DNA from: Symsagittifera roscoffensis
Lineage: Eukaryota; Xenacoelomorpha; Acoela; Convolutidae
Length of the DNA: 64,000 bases
Assembly: GCF_963678635.1 (NCBI RefSeq)
Contig: NW_026970882.1
Location: 1-64,000, forward strand
Reading direction: 5' to 3'
Translations under genes and position numbers: made by a program
Notes under the pieces: model-generated
What the model was told of the DNA's origin: nothing
The model's database searches: none
The model's input: the letters and a program-made list of their open reading frames with translations, nothing else
Part shown: positions 32,354 to 46,588 of the stretch, one piece after another
Layout: each line of letters begins with the position of its first letter
Numbering within the stretch: position 1 is the first letter of the stretch

Positions 32354-35300
32354 TTAAAGTTGTTTTTGAAATTCAATTTTCTTTAATATTTTAGATTGTG
32401 GGATGAAGGTTTTGTAATTTTTTCGTGGTTGATTTCTAAGTCGTGATGATTCTCTATGCTCGGATTTTTCTTTTTGTTCCCTTTCGATTTCTAGAAAGTT
32501 TTTTTCTATCATTTTTTTCTTTTTTGAGATATATTTGGGTCTGGTGTTTTTATATTTTTATGAGTTGTGTTTTGTTCTTGATTTTGTTTATGATGAATGT
32601 CGGCATGTAGATTTGTTTCTTGTTCCGTTTGTGTATTGTTTTGCATAACTATTAAACCTGTAAAAGAATATAATTGAGATAATTCGCGCAATGCGTGTTC
32701 TTTCGGGTAGTAAGGTAATAAGTTGTTACGATGTTGAACATTTTCCTTTTTAGTTGAATCTGTGAGTTTAAATGTTACTTCAGTGGGTTTAGCAATTATT
32801 TGGTCTGGTCCTTTTCGAAGTGGTTGTAATTTTTTAGAGATTCCTTTTTGTGTATGGAAATTAGGTATTAAGACAACTGTTCCAATTTTTAAATCTGTGG
32901 CTGGCATAAAACGTGAAATAATTTGGTTTTTAATATTTTGCCTTTGTATCAATTTCTTTGTTACTTTTCGGTAGATTTCTTTGTGTTTTTTTCTCTACTT
33001 AAAATCCATTCGGTATGTGTACCGGAGGCTAACTTGAGAATTTGTGGGTGGTGAAAATGATCTTCATCATGTGTGTGTAATGGTAGAATATAACATATTG
33101 AATCTTTATTTGGTTTGCAATGACCTTGTGCGTTTATGTGAGCGTTTGCTGTGAACATAATTGTTTTTCTTGGTTTTTGATTAAAAACCATTTCATATGG
33201 TGACATTCCCAAAGTTGTCGTTATTTGTGAATTGTATGATAAGGGAAATAATTTTACATCAGTTGACCATTCTGTGTATCGTGTATCATTTCCATTAATG
33301 ATACATCTAAGATATTCTTGTAATGAACGGTTCATACCTTCGACTAAACCGTTTGTCCAAGGTGCATGAGGTGTACGTGGTTTATGTTTAATGTTGTATA
33401 AGTGGCATAGTGTGATGATTTCATTATTAATGAACTCTGTACCGTTATCTGTGACTAGGATTTCGGGTAATCCGAATTTAGCTATCCTGTGTTCGTAAAG
33501 TGTTGTGTATGCATAGTAAGCATTGCAGTGTGGTACTGGGTTGAGTGCTACATAGTGCGTGAATGCATCAACAATGACCATAATATAGGAATTTCTTTCA
33601 GAGGATGGTGAAATTCGTCCTTTTGTGTCGAATGAGAATCTATATTTCAAATATAAACTTTGTCCTTTAAAATCTTGTTTCTGTGATATCTGTTTTTGAT
33701 TTGGATAAGGTTTGTTCAATTGACAAACTATACAATCATTGCAAAATACTTTTATCCATTTTGGGCGTTTGGAAAATAAAAATTTTGTGTGAAGTTCGAG
33801 TACGTCTTTTCTGATCCGGAGTGTCCTTTTGTATTTTGTGTACGGGAGATGTTGAATGCTATCAATATCATACTAAAGGGGAGACAGGGAACTATAGAAT
33901 CATCTAATTGATATCTAAAAGATCTGTATTTTCATTTATTGTTGTGTTATTATATTTTCGGAAATATCGGAGGAGTGTTTTGTTTCCTGAAATTGTGGTA
34001 TCAGCTTTTGCTGGTTTTGTTTTATATTTGTGCCATGATTTGAGTTGTCTAATTACTGGGTCAAAATTTTGGTATCGTTTTAAAAGTTCAAGTGTTATCT
34101 TTTCTGTTGGTGGGAGAAAAATATTATCAATTTCTAGTTTTGATAGGGGAATTGTGTCAAGTGGGTCATGGAGGTTACAAACTTGATTCATTGTGTATTT
34201 TGAATCATTTGTTTGTGGTCCTGATAAATTTATTTTATCCGTTAAATTTTCTTTTTCGATTAGTGGAAAAAGGTCTATTTTATGCGGTTCTTGTTTTATT
34301 TTCTTTTGTTGGGTATTATTTTTTATCCATAGTGAGTATGGAATTGGTTTATTGGTAGATGTGCCTTTGGTTTAAAGGTAGGAATAAATCTACTTCATAG
34401 TGATTATTTTGGCAATCTAGGTAGAAAAATGTTGTTTGTAGAATATGTTTGTAGATTATTTATTTGTAATTGATCAATGTCTGCGTATTTGCATTCTAAT
34501 CGGGGTGATGTTTCATCTTTCGCGAGTTATAATTTGACATTTTTTGGTATTTCAACGGTAGTTTTTCGTGTAAGTACATCAGGTGGCGTATTTCTACTTA
34601 ATGTATCGGGTAATGCAAGGTTTTTCCTGCTGTCCAAACTATATGTAAGTTTGGGAAGTTCATCAAAATAATTGAAATCTATAAACTCTATGATTAGGAT
34701 TTGATTTTTGTGTGAAAAGAAATATAATTGGTTTATGATCTGTAAATAAAACTGTTGCGTGTTTTGATCCAAGTGTCAGAAATTCGTATTCTGTGAGTGT
34801 GTATAGTATAGCTGTACATTCTCTCATAGAAAGGAGAGTCGTAACTCGGCTTGTGCGAAAAAACGTGAATTTGCTGATATAAGGTTCAATTTATTTGTTC
34901 CACTATGTGATTGTAGCAATGCTGCGCCGATGCTAAAATTTGAAGCACCGCACATTGCATAGAATGGTTGATTTGGATCTGGAATTGTGTTTGAAGATTG
35001 TTCAGTCAAAAGTTTTTTAATTTCTTCAACTCGTGTTTGATGTTCAGTGGTCCATTCAAAATTATTTTGTTGTCTGAGGATGTTATAAAAAGGTCTTAAG
35101 TATAATTGCATTTTGTAAACATAATTACTTAAGAAATTCAACATTCCAAGGAATTCTTGGATTTTCTTTTTATTTGTAGGTGGTTGAAGTTTTTGAACTG
35201 CATCAAAGTGTGATTTTAATGGAGTGATAGTGTTTCGTTCAATGTTATGTCCTAAAAATTTAACGTGTGTTAAGAAGAAATGTGATTTATCCGGGGCTGC

Positions 35301-38300
35301 TTTCAGATTTTTGTTCTGAAGTATTTTCTGATATTGTTCAAAAACTGTGTAACAATTCGTCTTTAGTTTGTGATTGCACGAAAACATCATCCAAATATGT
35401 AATTGCTTTTTTCTTGAGTATTAGTGGTCTAAACATTTTACTCATGAAAGCTGAAAAAGCTGCTGGTACTATGGATATACCATAGAACAATCGGTTAGAT
35501 TCGTATTGTTGATTTCCAATAACAAATTGTGCTAATGGTCGTGACTGTTCATCTAGTGGCATTTGATTGTAAGCACTATTCATGTCTGCGGTTGTGAAGT
35601 ACTTTCCATTTATATTTGTTAAGATAACTTGTATTGGTTCAATGGGCCAATTACGTTTTGATTGATCAATTAGTGAATTGAGATATCTAGCATCTAAAAT
35701 TATTTTTAGTGATTCACCTTTTGCTAGAATGATAACAGGGTTAATGAAGGTGTTACGTTTTGGTTGTTCTTCCTTATTTACTGGTGATATAATTTCGTAA
35801 TGTTCTAAAATATTAAATAATCTATTTACCTTGTCGTGTATGTGAATCGGTACTTTTTTGCTCTTTGTTTTTTTAAAACTGCGTCAGGTTTCAATGGAAG
35901 GCGTAGGGATGAACTAATTTTTCCAGCGTCAAAATTGGATGTTGCATAGACTGTTGAATCTTTGATTAGTTGTTTGGCTAATTTGTCAAATTCATTTTTG
36001 CGTTATTTGTGAATGTTGAAAATTAAATATTGTTTAAAATTTTTGTTGTTCTTCTGAATAATTTTTTATATTGAATGTTGGTTTAAAATATGGTGTTTTT
36101 GCGAAGTAGTCTGTATTTTTTTAAATTACTTATTATATTATTTATGGACAATACTTCGTCAAGGATTGTTGATTGACAAATATCTAATAAATAAATTATA
36201 TTGTTTGCTCGGTATGCTACTTCTTTTATAGGTGAAGTTGTAGCATTTGTTACACAATATCCTAAGAGTCCTAAGGGTAATGTTATTCGATTTGGTGTAT
36301 TGTTATACAAGTGTAGTAAAAATATCGGAATTTGTGTTTTTCACGTATTTTATGGATGAGATTGTTATTTTGAAAAATTTGTGAATGTGTTTAAATTCAA
36401 AATCTGACATGAAAAGTTGTTGTTTGTTTTGATTTTTGTCATACTGATGAACTTGTTTTATTGAAAAGTTATATACATTTCCTGATAGTGGTTTCAGGTG
36501 TTTTCGTTCTTGATTATAAATGGGGTAAAATTTTGAGAAAAATGTTGGTTGTTTGTTTAATCTTTGAAAGAATGTTAAAGCTGTGTTTTTCATATTTGTA
36601 TATTTGTCTTTTATATGGATTTTACTATTTAGGATGTTTATCGTTGGTATATATTTAGTTACAAACGGTATGCCAATGGTATTGTGCTTAATATCAGTAA
36701 TATGAAATGTTTGTTTGTATGGTTTATTCAAAATCTTGTTTTGTTCCATTGTTCTTGTGGGAACAAGGAATAGTTCGATTTATCCATAATTTAGTAATGT
36801 TGATCCTTGTGCTGTTGCTAATTTACTAGATGTTTCGAGAGGTTTTAAATTCGGATGCAGTATTTTAATTTCATTCCATGTGGGAATGTTAATGATATTT
36901 GATTCTGCTCCTGAAACGATTAAAAAATCAATTATAAGATCTGATGGTTGAAATTTTTTATTTCTTGGGCAAATTTTTTCTCTTGGTTGTTCTTTTTGTA
37001 TGTTTTGATAAATATGTTTTGTATTTGAGCATTGTACGTCGTCATTTTTGTCAGGTTTAATTACAGTGTTAAATTCGTTTACTTCTTGTGTAGTTCGTGT
37101 ATTATTATTAATGGGTCTAGTATAAAAATCATGAAGAAGTTCCAATTGACTTTCGTATATATGTGAACTGAATGGTTGTTCCTATATGACAGGTTCCTAG
37201 TTGTTTTTGACTGTTATCATATTTACTAAGATGGTATTATCTGTATCACTTTCAGTATCTGTTGATTCACAATTAATGTGGTTTAATTGTAATTCGTTAT
37301 TTTCTGTGTCATCAATACCTGGAGGGTCTGAAGTTATTTCTTCATTTGTTTGTACTTGATTGATTTGTCTCGATGCTTTGGTGCTTTACTTCTGTATCGG
37401 TGTTGAGAATCAGGGTAACGGCTATTATTCCTATGGTGTGACTGGTAATAGTTTCTGTGTCTATTGTTATTATTGTTATAGCTTGAGTTTCGGATTCGTG
37501 AATTATTTCGTGATCTGTTTTGATAGTTATCATTTGATCTTTGATAGTTTGATCTATTGTATGAATTATTCCTATCTGTTGTTTGGATAGATCTGATTTC
37601 GACTATTTGAGTAACTTCTATTCCTATTGTTTGAATAGTTTCTATTTCTGTTGTATGATGAATTTGGTGATCTGTTGTTGGAATAGTGTCTATTCCTTGG
37701 GTTTGATTGGAACTGGATGCAGAAACAAATTCTGTTGCGTTTGAATTCGATCGTGGATAGTTATTTTGACTATTCGATAGACTATATCTGTTTTGTGAGA
37801 AATTCCGTGAATTTCTTTGTTCGGGCGATCTACCTCTATAACTGGAGTTATATGGTGATTGATTTCTAGAAAAATTTGAGTTGCCTGGAAGTGGTTTTCC
37901 AGAGCTATTATTACTGTGTATATTCTTGTTTGGTAGGTTTTGATCTTTTTTCATGTATTGATAGAATGACTTATTTGGTTCTTTGTGCTTGTGAGGTTTA
38001 TTTTGATTGTCTTGTTGTTTTTGTCTACATTCGGCAATACTGTGTCCGTATTGTCGGCAATAATACCATTTTTTGAAAGATGGTTTACCTTTAAAATTTG
38101 GGTTCCTTTCATAGATGTTTAGAATTCCAGTGATTTTTTTAGTCAGATATATATCTGATTCTTGTATGTTATTTATATGTGTAGTATTTGTTTCGGTCCG
38201 ATTAACATACTGTAGTTTTAGATTCTAGGTTTCTTCAAGTTTCCTTGTGGTTTCTGTTTGTTTTAGTTTATCTACTTAATTTCTAAAATCTAAATCTGGT

Positions 38301-40604
38301 TCTCGAATTGAGGAAGGATGAGATGCTCTCTTTTTTAAAGCTATTTTCCTTAGGTGTTACTTGAGGTGTTAAGGTCATCATTAGAATTTCTGTCATTTTT
38401 ATATTTTTGTAATCATGTGTATTGAGTGAATATGCTTTTCGAACTAGTGTTTCGATTCGAACTGCTAATTGTTTAATTGTTTCATTTGGTAACCATCATT
38501 TTGCATAAAACTCTTTGATGTTGTTTGTTTCTTTCAGAATCAAACATTTTTGAAAATTCTTGTGTGATTTTTTTCCAATCTGATTTTATATCTATAAGTA
38601 GTACTGAAAACTTTTTTTGAGCTGCGCCATCTAGTGTTGTTTGTATTAACGCTGTGCGTCTATGTATCCAATTTTGGTGGAGTGGCGTATTAATTGGTTC
38701 GGGTCCTATATTTAAAATTAAATTTGCTGTGACTGCATTTAGGTAATCTTCTACTGAGTATTCAGGGTCTGTTACTGTGAATAACATCAATGGTTTACTG
38801 GATGTTATTGACGATCCTCCCATTAAAAATGGATTCATCGCCATTCGGAGTTACTCTGCGGCGTTTGGTGTTTGCGAGGAATTTGTAAGTTGATTTTTTG
38901 TTATTTCATGTTGTTTTAGGTAATATGGTAGTGGTATTTCATTTTGCATTTGAGTTGGTTGGTAGGAGTGAATAGTCATTGGGATTTGTGATTGTATAGG
39001 TTGAAAAGATTGTGTGTTAATTGAGATAGGTATATACATTGGTTGTTGATTCTGTATATCTGTTGGATTTTGTGGGTAAATTTTCATATTTTTGGATGGT
39101 TGAGATTTTCGCGGTCTTTACGTGCAATATTCTTGTGTGTATGGTGCAAAAATGTCTGGTTGATAATAATCATCTTCATCAGATGCTAAAAAATTTATGT
39201 AATAAGGTGTTTGTTGTTTATTTATATCTTGTTGAAAAAATGGGTAATTTTCACTGTAGTCCTGTGGAGGGTGTGGATTATCTTGGAAGTTTACTGAGTT
39301 GGTCGATGTATTTGGAAGATTCCAATAGCGAGAGTATACGTGGTTTTGCATATTTTTTTGGGGGAGGGGGCTTGATTTGTTCTTGATGGATGTACATAAT
39401 TATAGTAGTGTTCGGCAAAACTGTTTCTTGTGAACGTTTTTTGTGGTTTTGACGGTTTTGTCATTAGTCTATATGTCTGATAATCCATATCTGAATTTTT
39501 TGGAGCAACCGAGGATTTAACGGTTGATTGTAAGGCTACTTGTGGTAGTGCTGTATTTCTATTTTTCGGTGTTGTGAGATTTGGATGTATTGGTGAGATA
39601 CTTTGTTGTGTAGTTGTTACTGTTGTGTGGACTATTTTTCATTTATGAATGGTGATGGTGTTTGAATATCTTGTTGTGTAAGATTTCTAGTTCCATTAAG
39701 ATTTTCATGAATTATAACTGTTGATTTTAAGCTGTTATTCTGTGTATCAGGTAAATATGTATTATAATTTAAAGGTGTTGCATCAATTGTTAATAGTATT
39801 ATTTTTACATAATCTTGGTGAGAAGATATTGTACCTATTGCTTGACTTGAGATATCTACTGGAAAAATTGAAAATGCTGGATGAGACCATTCAGGGTCCC
39901 AAACGTAATCTGATTGTTCTGCAATGACAGTTTCGTCATTGGTACTTTGGGGTCTAAAGGTTTTTCTTGCTTGTTCAGTTAAGTCCATATTATTTGTAAA
40001 ATAATCAATTGTAAACCATGCTAGTATTTTTTGTAAATCACGTTTAGTGTTTTGTGAGACATCATTATTGGTAAAATTTTCACGTATTGCAATTAAAAAT
40101 GCGATTATGCGGCAATTTCGTTTCTTACTTTTGTGTGGTTGATGTTTGGACTGGTGATGTACTTTGAGCTTCTGTTCTTTCTAATATAGTTAAATAACTA
40201 TATATTATTGCAAAAACTTCGATGGTGAATATTGAGTTTGCTCTCTGTGAATTTTGATTTTGTATGCTTTTGATATATTCTGTGAATACTTTTGAAAATT
40301 CTAAATCAATATCGTCTGTTTGGATAACATATTTACCATGAGATGTTCTTGGTGTACTGATTTTTTTGGTGTACATACCGTATTGTTGTGTTAGGTTACA
40401 TATTTCTTTCAAAAAATGTTCTATAGTTTGTCTTTTGATTTTTATATCTCAGAATTCCGATTTGCATGGACTGATTCATGGCTCAAACAAATTTACGAAA
40501 AAATTTTTGCAAAATTGTGTTTGTCCTCTATCACTGAGTGAATTTATATCAAAGGGAAAAACTGCTTCTTCGTCTGGACTTTCGTCACTTTGAGTGTTGC
40601 TCAT
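32354..40604 (-). pseudogene. gag-pol: gag-pol of copy A, broken
   Basis: Start ATG at 40604 and stop at 32354-32356 by alignment with copy B. Many frame changes and stops occur. Key residues are lost: the Gag zinc knuckle has lost its first cysteine through a 3-bp difference near 38063, and the protease reads DFLIVSGAES with Val at 36915-36917 where copy B has the catalytic Asp. RT keeps YLDDV and integrase keeps the DDE residues (FDTKG, TDNGTEF, GLVEGMN). The 3' end has the GP-rich integrase C-terminal domain (LRKGPDQII). Confidence 0.9.
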
Positions 40605-41043
40605 TTTTTCGTTTGATGACTGTTAATACATAATTATCAATATGTCTGATTGGTTGATTCCAATTGTAGAGATGTTTTGGTTTGTGTTTATATTTCTTTT
40701 TTATTCTGTTTTATCCTTTTTTTGATGAGTTTGAGGTTGTTTCTGAAAAGAAAAAATATAATTGATCAGGGGTTGGGTTATTTTTGTTCACTGAATCTTT
40801 TAATTTGTATAGTGCGTCTAGACTACTGACTTCTGATTCGGAGAATGAATTTCTATGTTTTCAAAATCTTTTTCGTGTTATCTGTCTTTGTTTACTTATA
40901 CTTTTTCTTTTAATTGTTTGTTGTTTTGTTCGAATGTATCCATGTTTGTGTAGGCGGGGTTATTACAGGATCGTATTTTGGTTGTCTATTTCACAATTGT
41001 GTAGTACGATTGTTTGTTTGTTTCCTAGATTTTTCAATGACAT
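40575..41043 (-). pseudogene. ORF0 of copy A, broken
   Basis: ATG at 41043 begins a frame aligned with the 155-aa ORF0 of copy B (SLKNLGNKQTIVLH start). Small indels break it. It overlaps the start of gag as in B. Confidence 0.5.
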
Positions 41044-42057
41044 AAGGTTTAGGATGAGGGATGCAAAAATGTTATTAGTAGTTTTAATTTCCTAGACTGT
41101 TAGTCCTTACGATTTTTTGGTTAGCTTAACCTGGGTCTTTGTGTTCATGGTTGGAGAGAAAAGTATATCGATTCCGAAGAAGGATTTTTACTTTCTCGTG
41201 GCTAGTCTAAGTTATGGTGTTAACTTACTTAATCTTGCTTAGGGGTAGTAATTGTGTTCAAGGGTTGGAGAATAGTAAATCGATCAACAAGGTTCACGTA
41301 TAATTAGAATGCAAGTAGTTCGTTAGATATTATTTTAAACTTACTAAGTTTAAGATTTATCCTGGGTCAGGTAAGAGGAGGGTTCAAGTGAAGGATGAAT
41401 AACCGAAGTTCTTCACACTTTAGTCTAATTTGAAAGGTTATCGTTTAAAAATTTTCTATTAGTCCTGGGTCTTTTGAAATGGTTGGATAGTGAATCGACG
41501 TTTGAGGTCGTTAGAAACTTGGTAAGTGGGTGGGGGAGAACAAAATTGTTCTTTTTGATCCAATGATAAGCCTTGATGATCAGAATTTAAAATTTATAAG
41601 GTAGAAAAAAGAATTAGATCCAAGGAAAGCCTTGATGATCTGGTTTTAAGATTTAAAAAAGTTAAGTTTAAAGGATATAAAGTTTAAGATAAGCCTTTTC
41701 GAAATAATTTAAATTTGATAAAAATTTTAGTTTTTGATGATATTAGTTGATTTATGATTGCTGTTATGTTTAGGTGATGAAGCTGGAACAACAGGATGAT
41801 TTATATATATAACAATTTATATATACTAACAATTTTTTCAAATATGTTGTAAATAGTACTGCAGAATTTGAGGAAACGATTTGAGATGTTTTTATCAATT
41901 GTTATTGAACAATAATAATTTGAGTCGTAGAGAAATTTCAATTAAGTTATTGCCATGTAACATTTTGAAATTGTTTTGTCTATTTCTAATCTATTTTTTG
42001 GTTAATTCTAAGCTATTTTGTTTTTGAGATCTTTATTCGAGACTTATGGTCGCACCA
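41044..42057 (-). other. 5' leader of copy A
   Basis: Contains two copies of a GATCCAA-GCCTTGATGATC hairpin motif at 41557-41581 and 41617-41640. It lacks about 240 bp near 41926 compared with copies B and C, so the mini-ORF of the leader is missing here. Confidence 0.7.
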
Positions 42058-42445
42058 GAAGTGTGAGGTGTATAACTCATAGAGTAATTTCGGATAGGGT
42101 ACACCGTCTGCTCGTCACGCTATCTTACTTTCGGCCGGATAGATTCGTGCAACTTCTTAGTCTAATACCGATCCTAATCTTACTCTTATATCTACTAGTC
42201 TTTGCTAGGCTCAATAGACCTAGAGTATACTGGTTTTATTGCGGCTGCTGAAATTCTCTTGGAGAGGTAACTAATTTCTAAGTTAAAGTCAAATCTCTCT
42301 GGTGCTGAAATTACAAGTAATTTCAGCACTTACAAATAAGTGGGTGGTTAGTTAGATGGATTATGATTGGTTAATTTTTAATATTTTATAGTGATAAAAT
42401 ATCTAATTTATATCCAATAATGAAATGTAGTTTAGATCAGGTTCC
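42058..42445 (-). repeat. LTR shared by copies A and C
   Basis: About 390 bp, closely similar to 46589-46985 and 23936-24155. It acts as 5' LTR of A and 3' LTR of C. It is preceded on the minus strand by the same polypurine-rich 3' end as copy A. It holds a perfect 13-bp inverted repeat at 42302-42329 and AATAAA on the minus strand. Boundaries are inferred from GGAACC and a TGGTGCGACC primer-site candidate. Confidence 0.8.
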
Positions 42446-42615
42446 TCCCATCCGGGGCTTACAGATTTTTTTAGTTTTATCTTTCTTCTGTAATTGAAGG
42501 ATGGATGATGAACGTTGGTATTTGGCGAACATTATTTTTTTATCCGGTTCCTCTTGAAGAAGAACTTTCCAGGACGCTGGAATGATGGATATGAACATGT
42601 TGACTTATGAACATG

Positions 42616-44869
42616 TTTTCCTTAGTTGAGGTGTTAAGGTCATCATTAGAATTTCTGTCATTTTTATATTTTTGTAATCATGTGTATTGAGTGAATATGC
42701 TTTTCGAACTAGTGTTTCGATTCGAACTGCTAATTGTTTAATTGTTTCATTTGGTAACCATCATTTTGCATAAAACTCTTTGATGTTGTTTGTTTCTTTC
42801 AGAATCAAACATTTTTGAAAATTCTTGTGTGATTTTTTTCCAATCTGATTTTATATCTATAAGTAGTACTGAAAACTTTTTTTGAGCTGCGCCATCTAGT
42901 GTTGTTTGTATTAACGCTGTGCGTCTATGTATCCAATTTTGGTGGAGTGGCGTATTAATTGGTTCGGGTCCTATATTTAAAATTAAATTTGCTGTGACTG
43001 CATTTAGGTAATCTTCTACTGAGTATTCAGGGTCTGTTACTGTGAATAACATCAATGGTTTACTGGATGTTATTGACGATCCTCCCATTAAAAATGGATT
43101 CATCGCCATTCGGAGTTACTCTGCGGCGTTTGGTGTTTGCGAGGAATTTGTAAGTTGATTTTTTGTTATTTCATGTTGTTTTAGGTAATATGGTAGTGGT
43201 ATTTCATTTTGCATTTGAGTTGGTTGGTAGGAGTGAATAGTCATTGGGATTTGTGATTGTATAGGTTGAAAAGATTGTGTGTTAATTGAGATAGGTATAT
43301 ACATTGGTTGTTGATTCTGTATATCTGTTGGATTTTGTGGGTAAATTTTCATATTTTTGGATGGTTGAGATTTTCGCGGTCTTTACGTGCAATATTCTTG
43401 TATGTATGGTGCAAAAATGTCTGGTTGATAATAATCATCTTCATCAGATGCTAAAAAATTTATGTAATAAGGTGTTTGTTGTTTATTTATATCTTGTTGA
43501 AAAAATGGGTAATTTTCACTGTAGTCCTGTGGAGGGTGTGGATTGTCTTGGAAGTTTACTGAGTTGGTCGATGTGTTTGGAAGATTCCAATAGCGAGAAT
43601 ATACGTGGTTTTGCATATTTTTTCGGGGGAGGGGGCTTGATTTGTTCTTGATGGATGTACATAATTATAGTAGTGTTCGGCAAAACTGTTTCTTGTGAAC
43701 GTTTTTTGCGGTTTTGACGGTTTTGTCATTAGTCTATATGTCTGATAATCCATATCTGAATTGTTGGGAGCAACCGAGGATTTAACGGTTGATTGTAAGG
43801 TTACTTGTGGTAGTGTTGTATTTCTATTTTTCGGTGTTGTGAGATTTGGATGTATTGGTGAGATACTTTGTTGTGTAGTTGTTACTTGTGTAGATTATTT
43901 TTCATTTATGAATGGTGATGGTGTTTGAATATCTTGTTGTGTAAGATTTCTAGTTCAATTAAGATTTTCATGATGTATAACTGTTGAATTTAAGCTGTTA
44001 TTCTGTGTATCAGGTAAGTATGTATTATAATTTAAAGGTGTTGCATCAATTGTTAATGGTATTATTTTTACATAATCTTGGTGAGAAGATATTGTACTTA
44101 TTGCTTGACTTGAGATATCTACTGGAAAATTTGAAAATGCTGGATGAGACCATTCAATCTCCCAAACGTAATCTGATTGTTCTGCAATGACAGTGTCGTC
44201 ATTGGTACTTTGGGGTCTAAAAGTTTTTCTTGCTTGTTCAGTTAAGTCCATATTATGTGTAAAATAATCAATTGTAAACCATGCTAGTATTTTTTCTAAA
44301 TCATGCTTAGTGTTTTGTGAGACATCATTATTGGTAAAAATTTCACGTATTGCAATTAAAAATGTTGAAAATGCGGCAATTTCGTTTCTTACTTTTGTGT
44401 GTTTTGATGTTTGGACTGGTGATGTACTTTGAGCTTCTGTTCTTTCTAATATAGTTAAATAACTAAATATTATTGCAAAAACTTCGTTGGTGAATTTTGA
44501 GTTTGCTCTCTGTGAATTTTGATTTTGTATGCTTTTGATATATTCTGTGAATACTTTTGAAAATTCTAAATCAATATCGTCTGTTTGGATAACATATTTA
44601 CCATGAGATGTTCTTGGTGTACTGATTTTTTTGGTGTACATACCGTATTGTTGAGTTAGGTTACATATTTCTTTCAAAAAATGTTCTATAGTTTGTCTTT
44701 TGATTTTTATATCTGAGAATTCCGATTTGCATGGACTGATTCATGGTTCAAACAAATTTACGAGTAAATTTTTGCAAAATTGTGTTTGTCCTCTATCACT
44801 GAGTGAATTTATATCAAAGGGAAAAACTGCTTCTTCGTCTGGACTTTCGTCACTTTGAGTGTTGCTCAT
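42616..44869 (-). pseudogene. gag: gag fragment of copy C
   Basis: Start ATG at 44869. A 240-codon open block (43955-44677) matches residues about 70-310 of copy-B gag-pol. A 120-codon block (42747-43109) is identical at protein level to 38482-38844 of copy A, including the same disrupted end after QQHQRVLC. The fragment stops at the deletion junction near 42616. Confidence 0.85.
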
Positions 44870-45311
44870 TTTTTCGTTTGATGACTGTTAATACATAATT
44901 ATCAATATGTCTGATTGGTTGATTCCAATTGTAGAGATGTTTTGGTTTGTGTTTATATTTCTTTTTTATTCTGTTTTATCCTTTTTTTGATGAGTTTGAA
45001 GTTGTTTCTGAAAAGGAAAAATATAATTGATCAGGGGTTGGGTAACTTTTGTTCACTGAATCTTTTAATTTCTAGAGTGCGTCTAGACTACTGACTTCTG
45101 ATTCGGAGAATGCATTTCTATGTTTTCAAAATATTTTTCGTGTTATCTGTCTTTGTTTACTTATAATTTTTCTTTTAGTTGTTTGTTGTTTTGTTCGAAT
45201 GTGTCCAACTGTTTGTGTAGGCGGGGTTATTACAAGATCGTATTTTTGGTTGTCTGTTTCACATTTGTGTAGTACGATTGTTTGTTTGTTTCCTAGATTT
45301 TTCAATGACAT
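44840..45311 (-). pseudogene. ORF0 of copy C, truncated
   Basis: Minus-strand ATG at 45311. The first 61 codons match ORF0 of copy B (SLKNLGNKQTIVLHKCE start, KQRQITRK end) before an early stop at 45126. The remainder up to gag is aligned but not open. Confidence 0.55.
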
Positions 45312-46588
45312 AAGGTTTAGGATGAGGGATGCAAAAATGTTATTAGTAGTTTTAATTTCCTAGACTGTTAGTCCTTACGATTTTTTGGTTAGCTTAACCT
45401 GGGTCTTTGTGTTCTTGGTTGGAGAGAAAAGTATATCGATTCCGAAGAAGGATTTTTACTTTCTCGTGGCTAGTCTAAGTTAAGGTGTTAACTTACTTAA
45501 TCTTACTTAGGGGTAGTAATTGTGTTCAAGGGTTGGAGAATAGTAAATCGATCCACAAGGTTCAGGTATAAATAGAATGCAAGTAGTTCGTTAGATACTA
45601 TTTTAAACTTACTAAGTTTAAGATTTATCCTGGGTCAGGTAAGAGGAGGGTTCAAGTGAAGGATGAATAACCGAAGTTCTTCACACTTTAGTCTAATTTG
45701 AATGGTTAGTGTTTAAAAATTTTCTCTTAGTCCTGGGTCTTTTGAAAAGGTTGGATAGTGAATCCACGTTTGAGGTCGTTAGAAACTTGGTAAGTGTGTG
45801 GGGGAGAACAAAATTGTTCTTTTTGATCCAATGATAAGCCTTGATGATCAGAATTTAAAATTTATAAGGTAGGAAAGTGAATTAGATCCAAGGAAAGCCT
45901 TGATGATCTGGTTTTAAGAATTAAAAAAGTTAAGTTTAAAGGATATAAAGTTTAAAATAAGCCTTTTCGAAATAATTTAAATTTGATAAAAATTTTAGTT
46001 TTTGATGATATTAGTTGATTTATGATTGCTGTTATGTTTAGGTGATGAAGCTGGAACAACAGGATGATTTATATATACTAACAATTTAATGTCATGCTAC
46101 TGATTTTTATTTTTGTTTTCAATAATTATTTTTTCAAATATGTTGTAAATAGTACTGCAGAATTTGAGGGAACGATTTGAGATGTTTTTATCAATCGTTA
46201 TTGAACAATAATAATTTTATCTAGCGCCTGAAATAATCATTGAAGATTTCCTTCAAGGATTTTTTGTTTGCAAATGAAAATCTAAATCCATTGCTAGAAA
46301 GATTCTAAATATAAAAGTTTGTGTTGGCTTTTGCCGTACGACCATGAAAATAAACGGTAAGTTTCTATGTAGTCGTATGTCGTCTCTTGTCCGAGGTCTT
46401 TTCCAATACCGGGTAGTTCTCGTATTGTGCGAAATAACGGCTCTGATCTATTGAGTCGTAGAGAAATTTCAATTAAGTTATTGTCATGTAACATTTTGAA
46501 ATTGTTTTGTCTATTTCTAATATATTTTTTGGTTAATTCTAAGCTATTTTGTTTTTAAGGTCTTTATTCGAGACTTATGGTCGCACCA
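45312..46588 (-). other. 5' leader of copy C
   Basis: Holds the duplicated hairpin motif at 45825-45849 and 45885-45908. A 66-codon mini-ORF at 46294-46494 (LHDNNLIEISLRLNRSEP) has a counterpart in copy B. Confidence 0.65.

Larger units (their letters stand above)
23936..42445 (-). mobile_element. env-bearing Ty3/gypsy-like LTR retroelement, copy A (decayed)
   Basis: Minus-strand element with gene order identical to copy B: LTR, leader, ORF0, gag-pol, ORF-a, ORF-b, ORF-c, env, ORF-e, LTR. All long frames are broken. Its 5' LTR (42058-42445) also serves as the 3' LTR of copy C, and its 3' LTR holds the Polinton. The coding strand is A/C-rich and poor in G, as in copy B. Confidence 0.9.

Noticed and set aside
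40784-41095. Plus-strand 103-codon cysteine-rich hydrophobic ORF
   Set aside because: Antisense of ORF0 in copy A.
42018-42251. Plus-strand ORF repeated at 46577 and, inverted, at 48804
   Set aside because: It is inside the LTR, so the repeated translation follows from LTR identity, not from a conserved gene.
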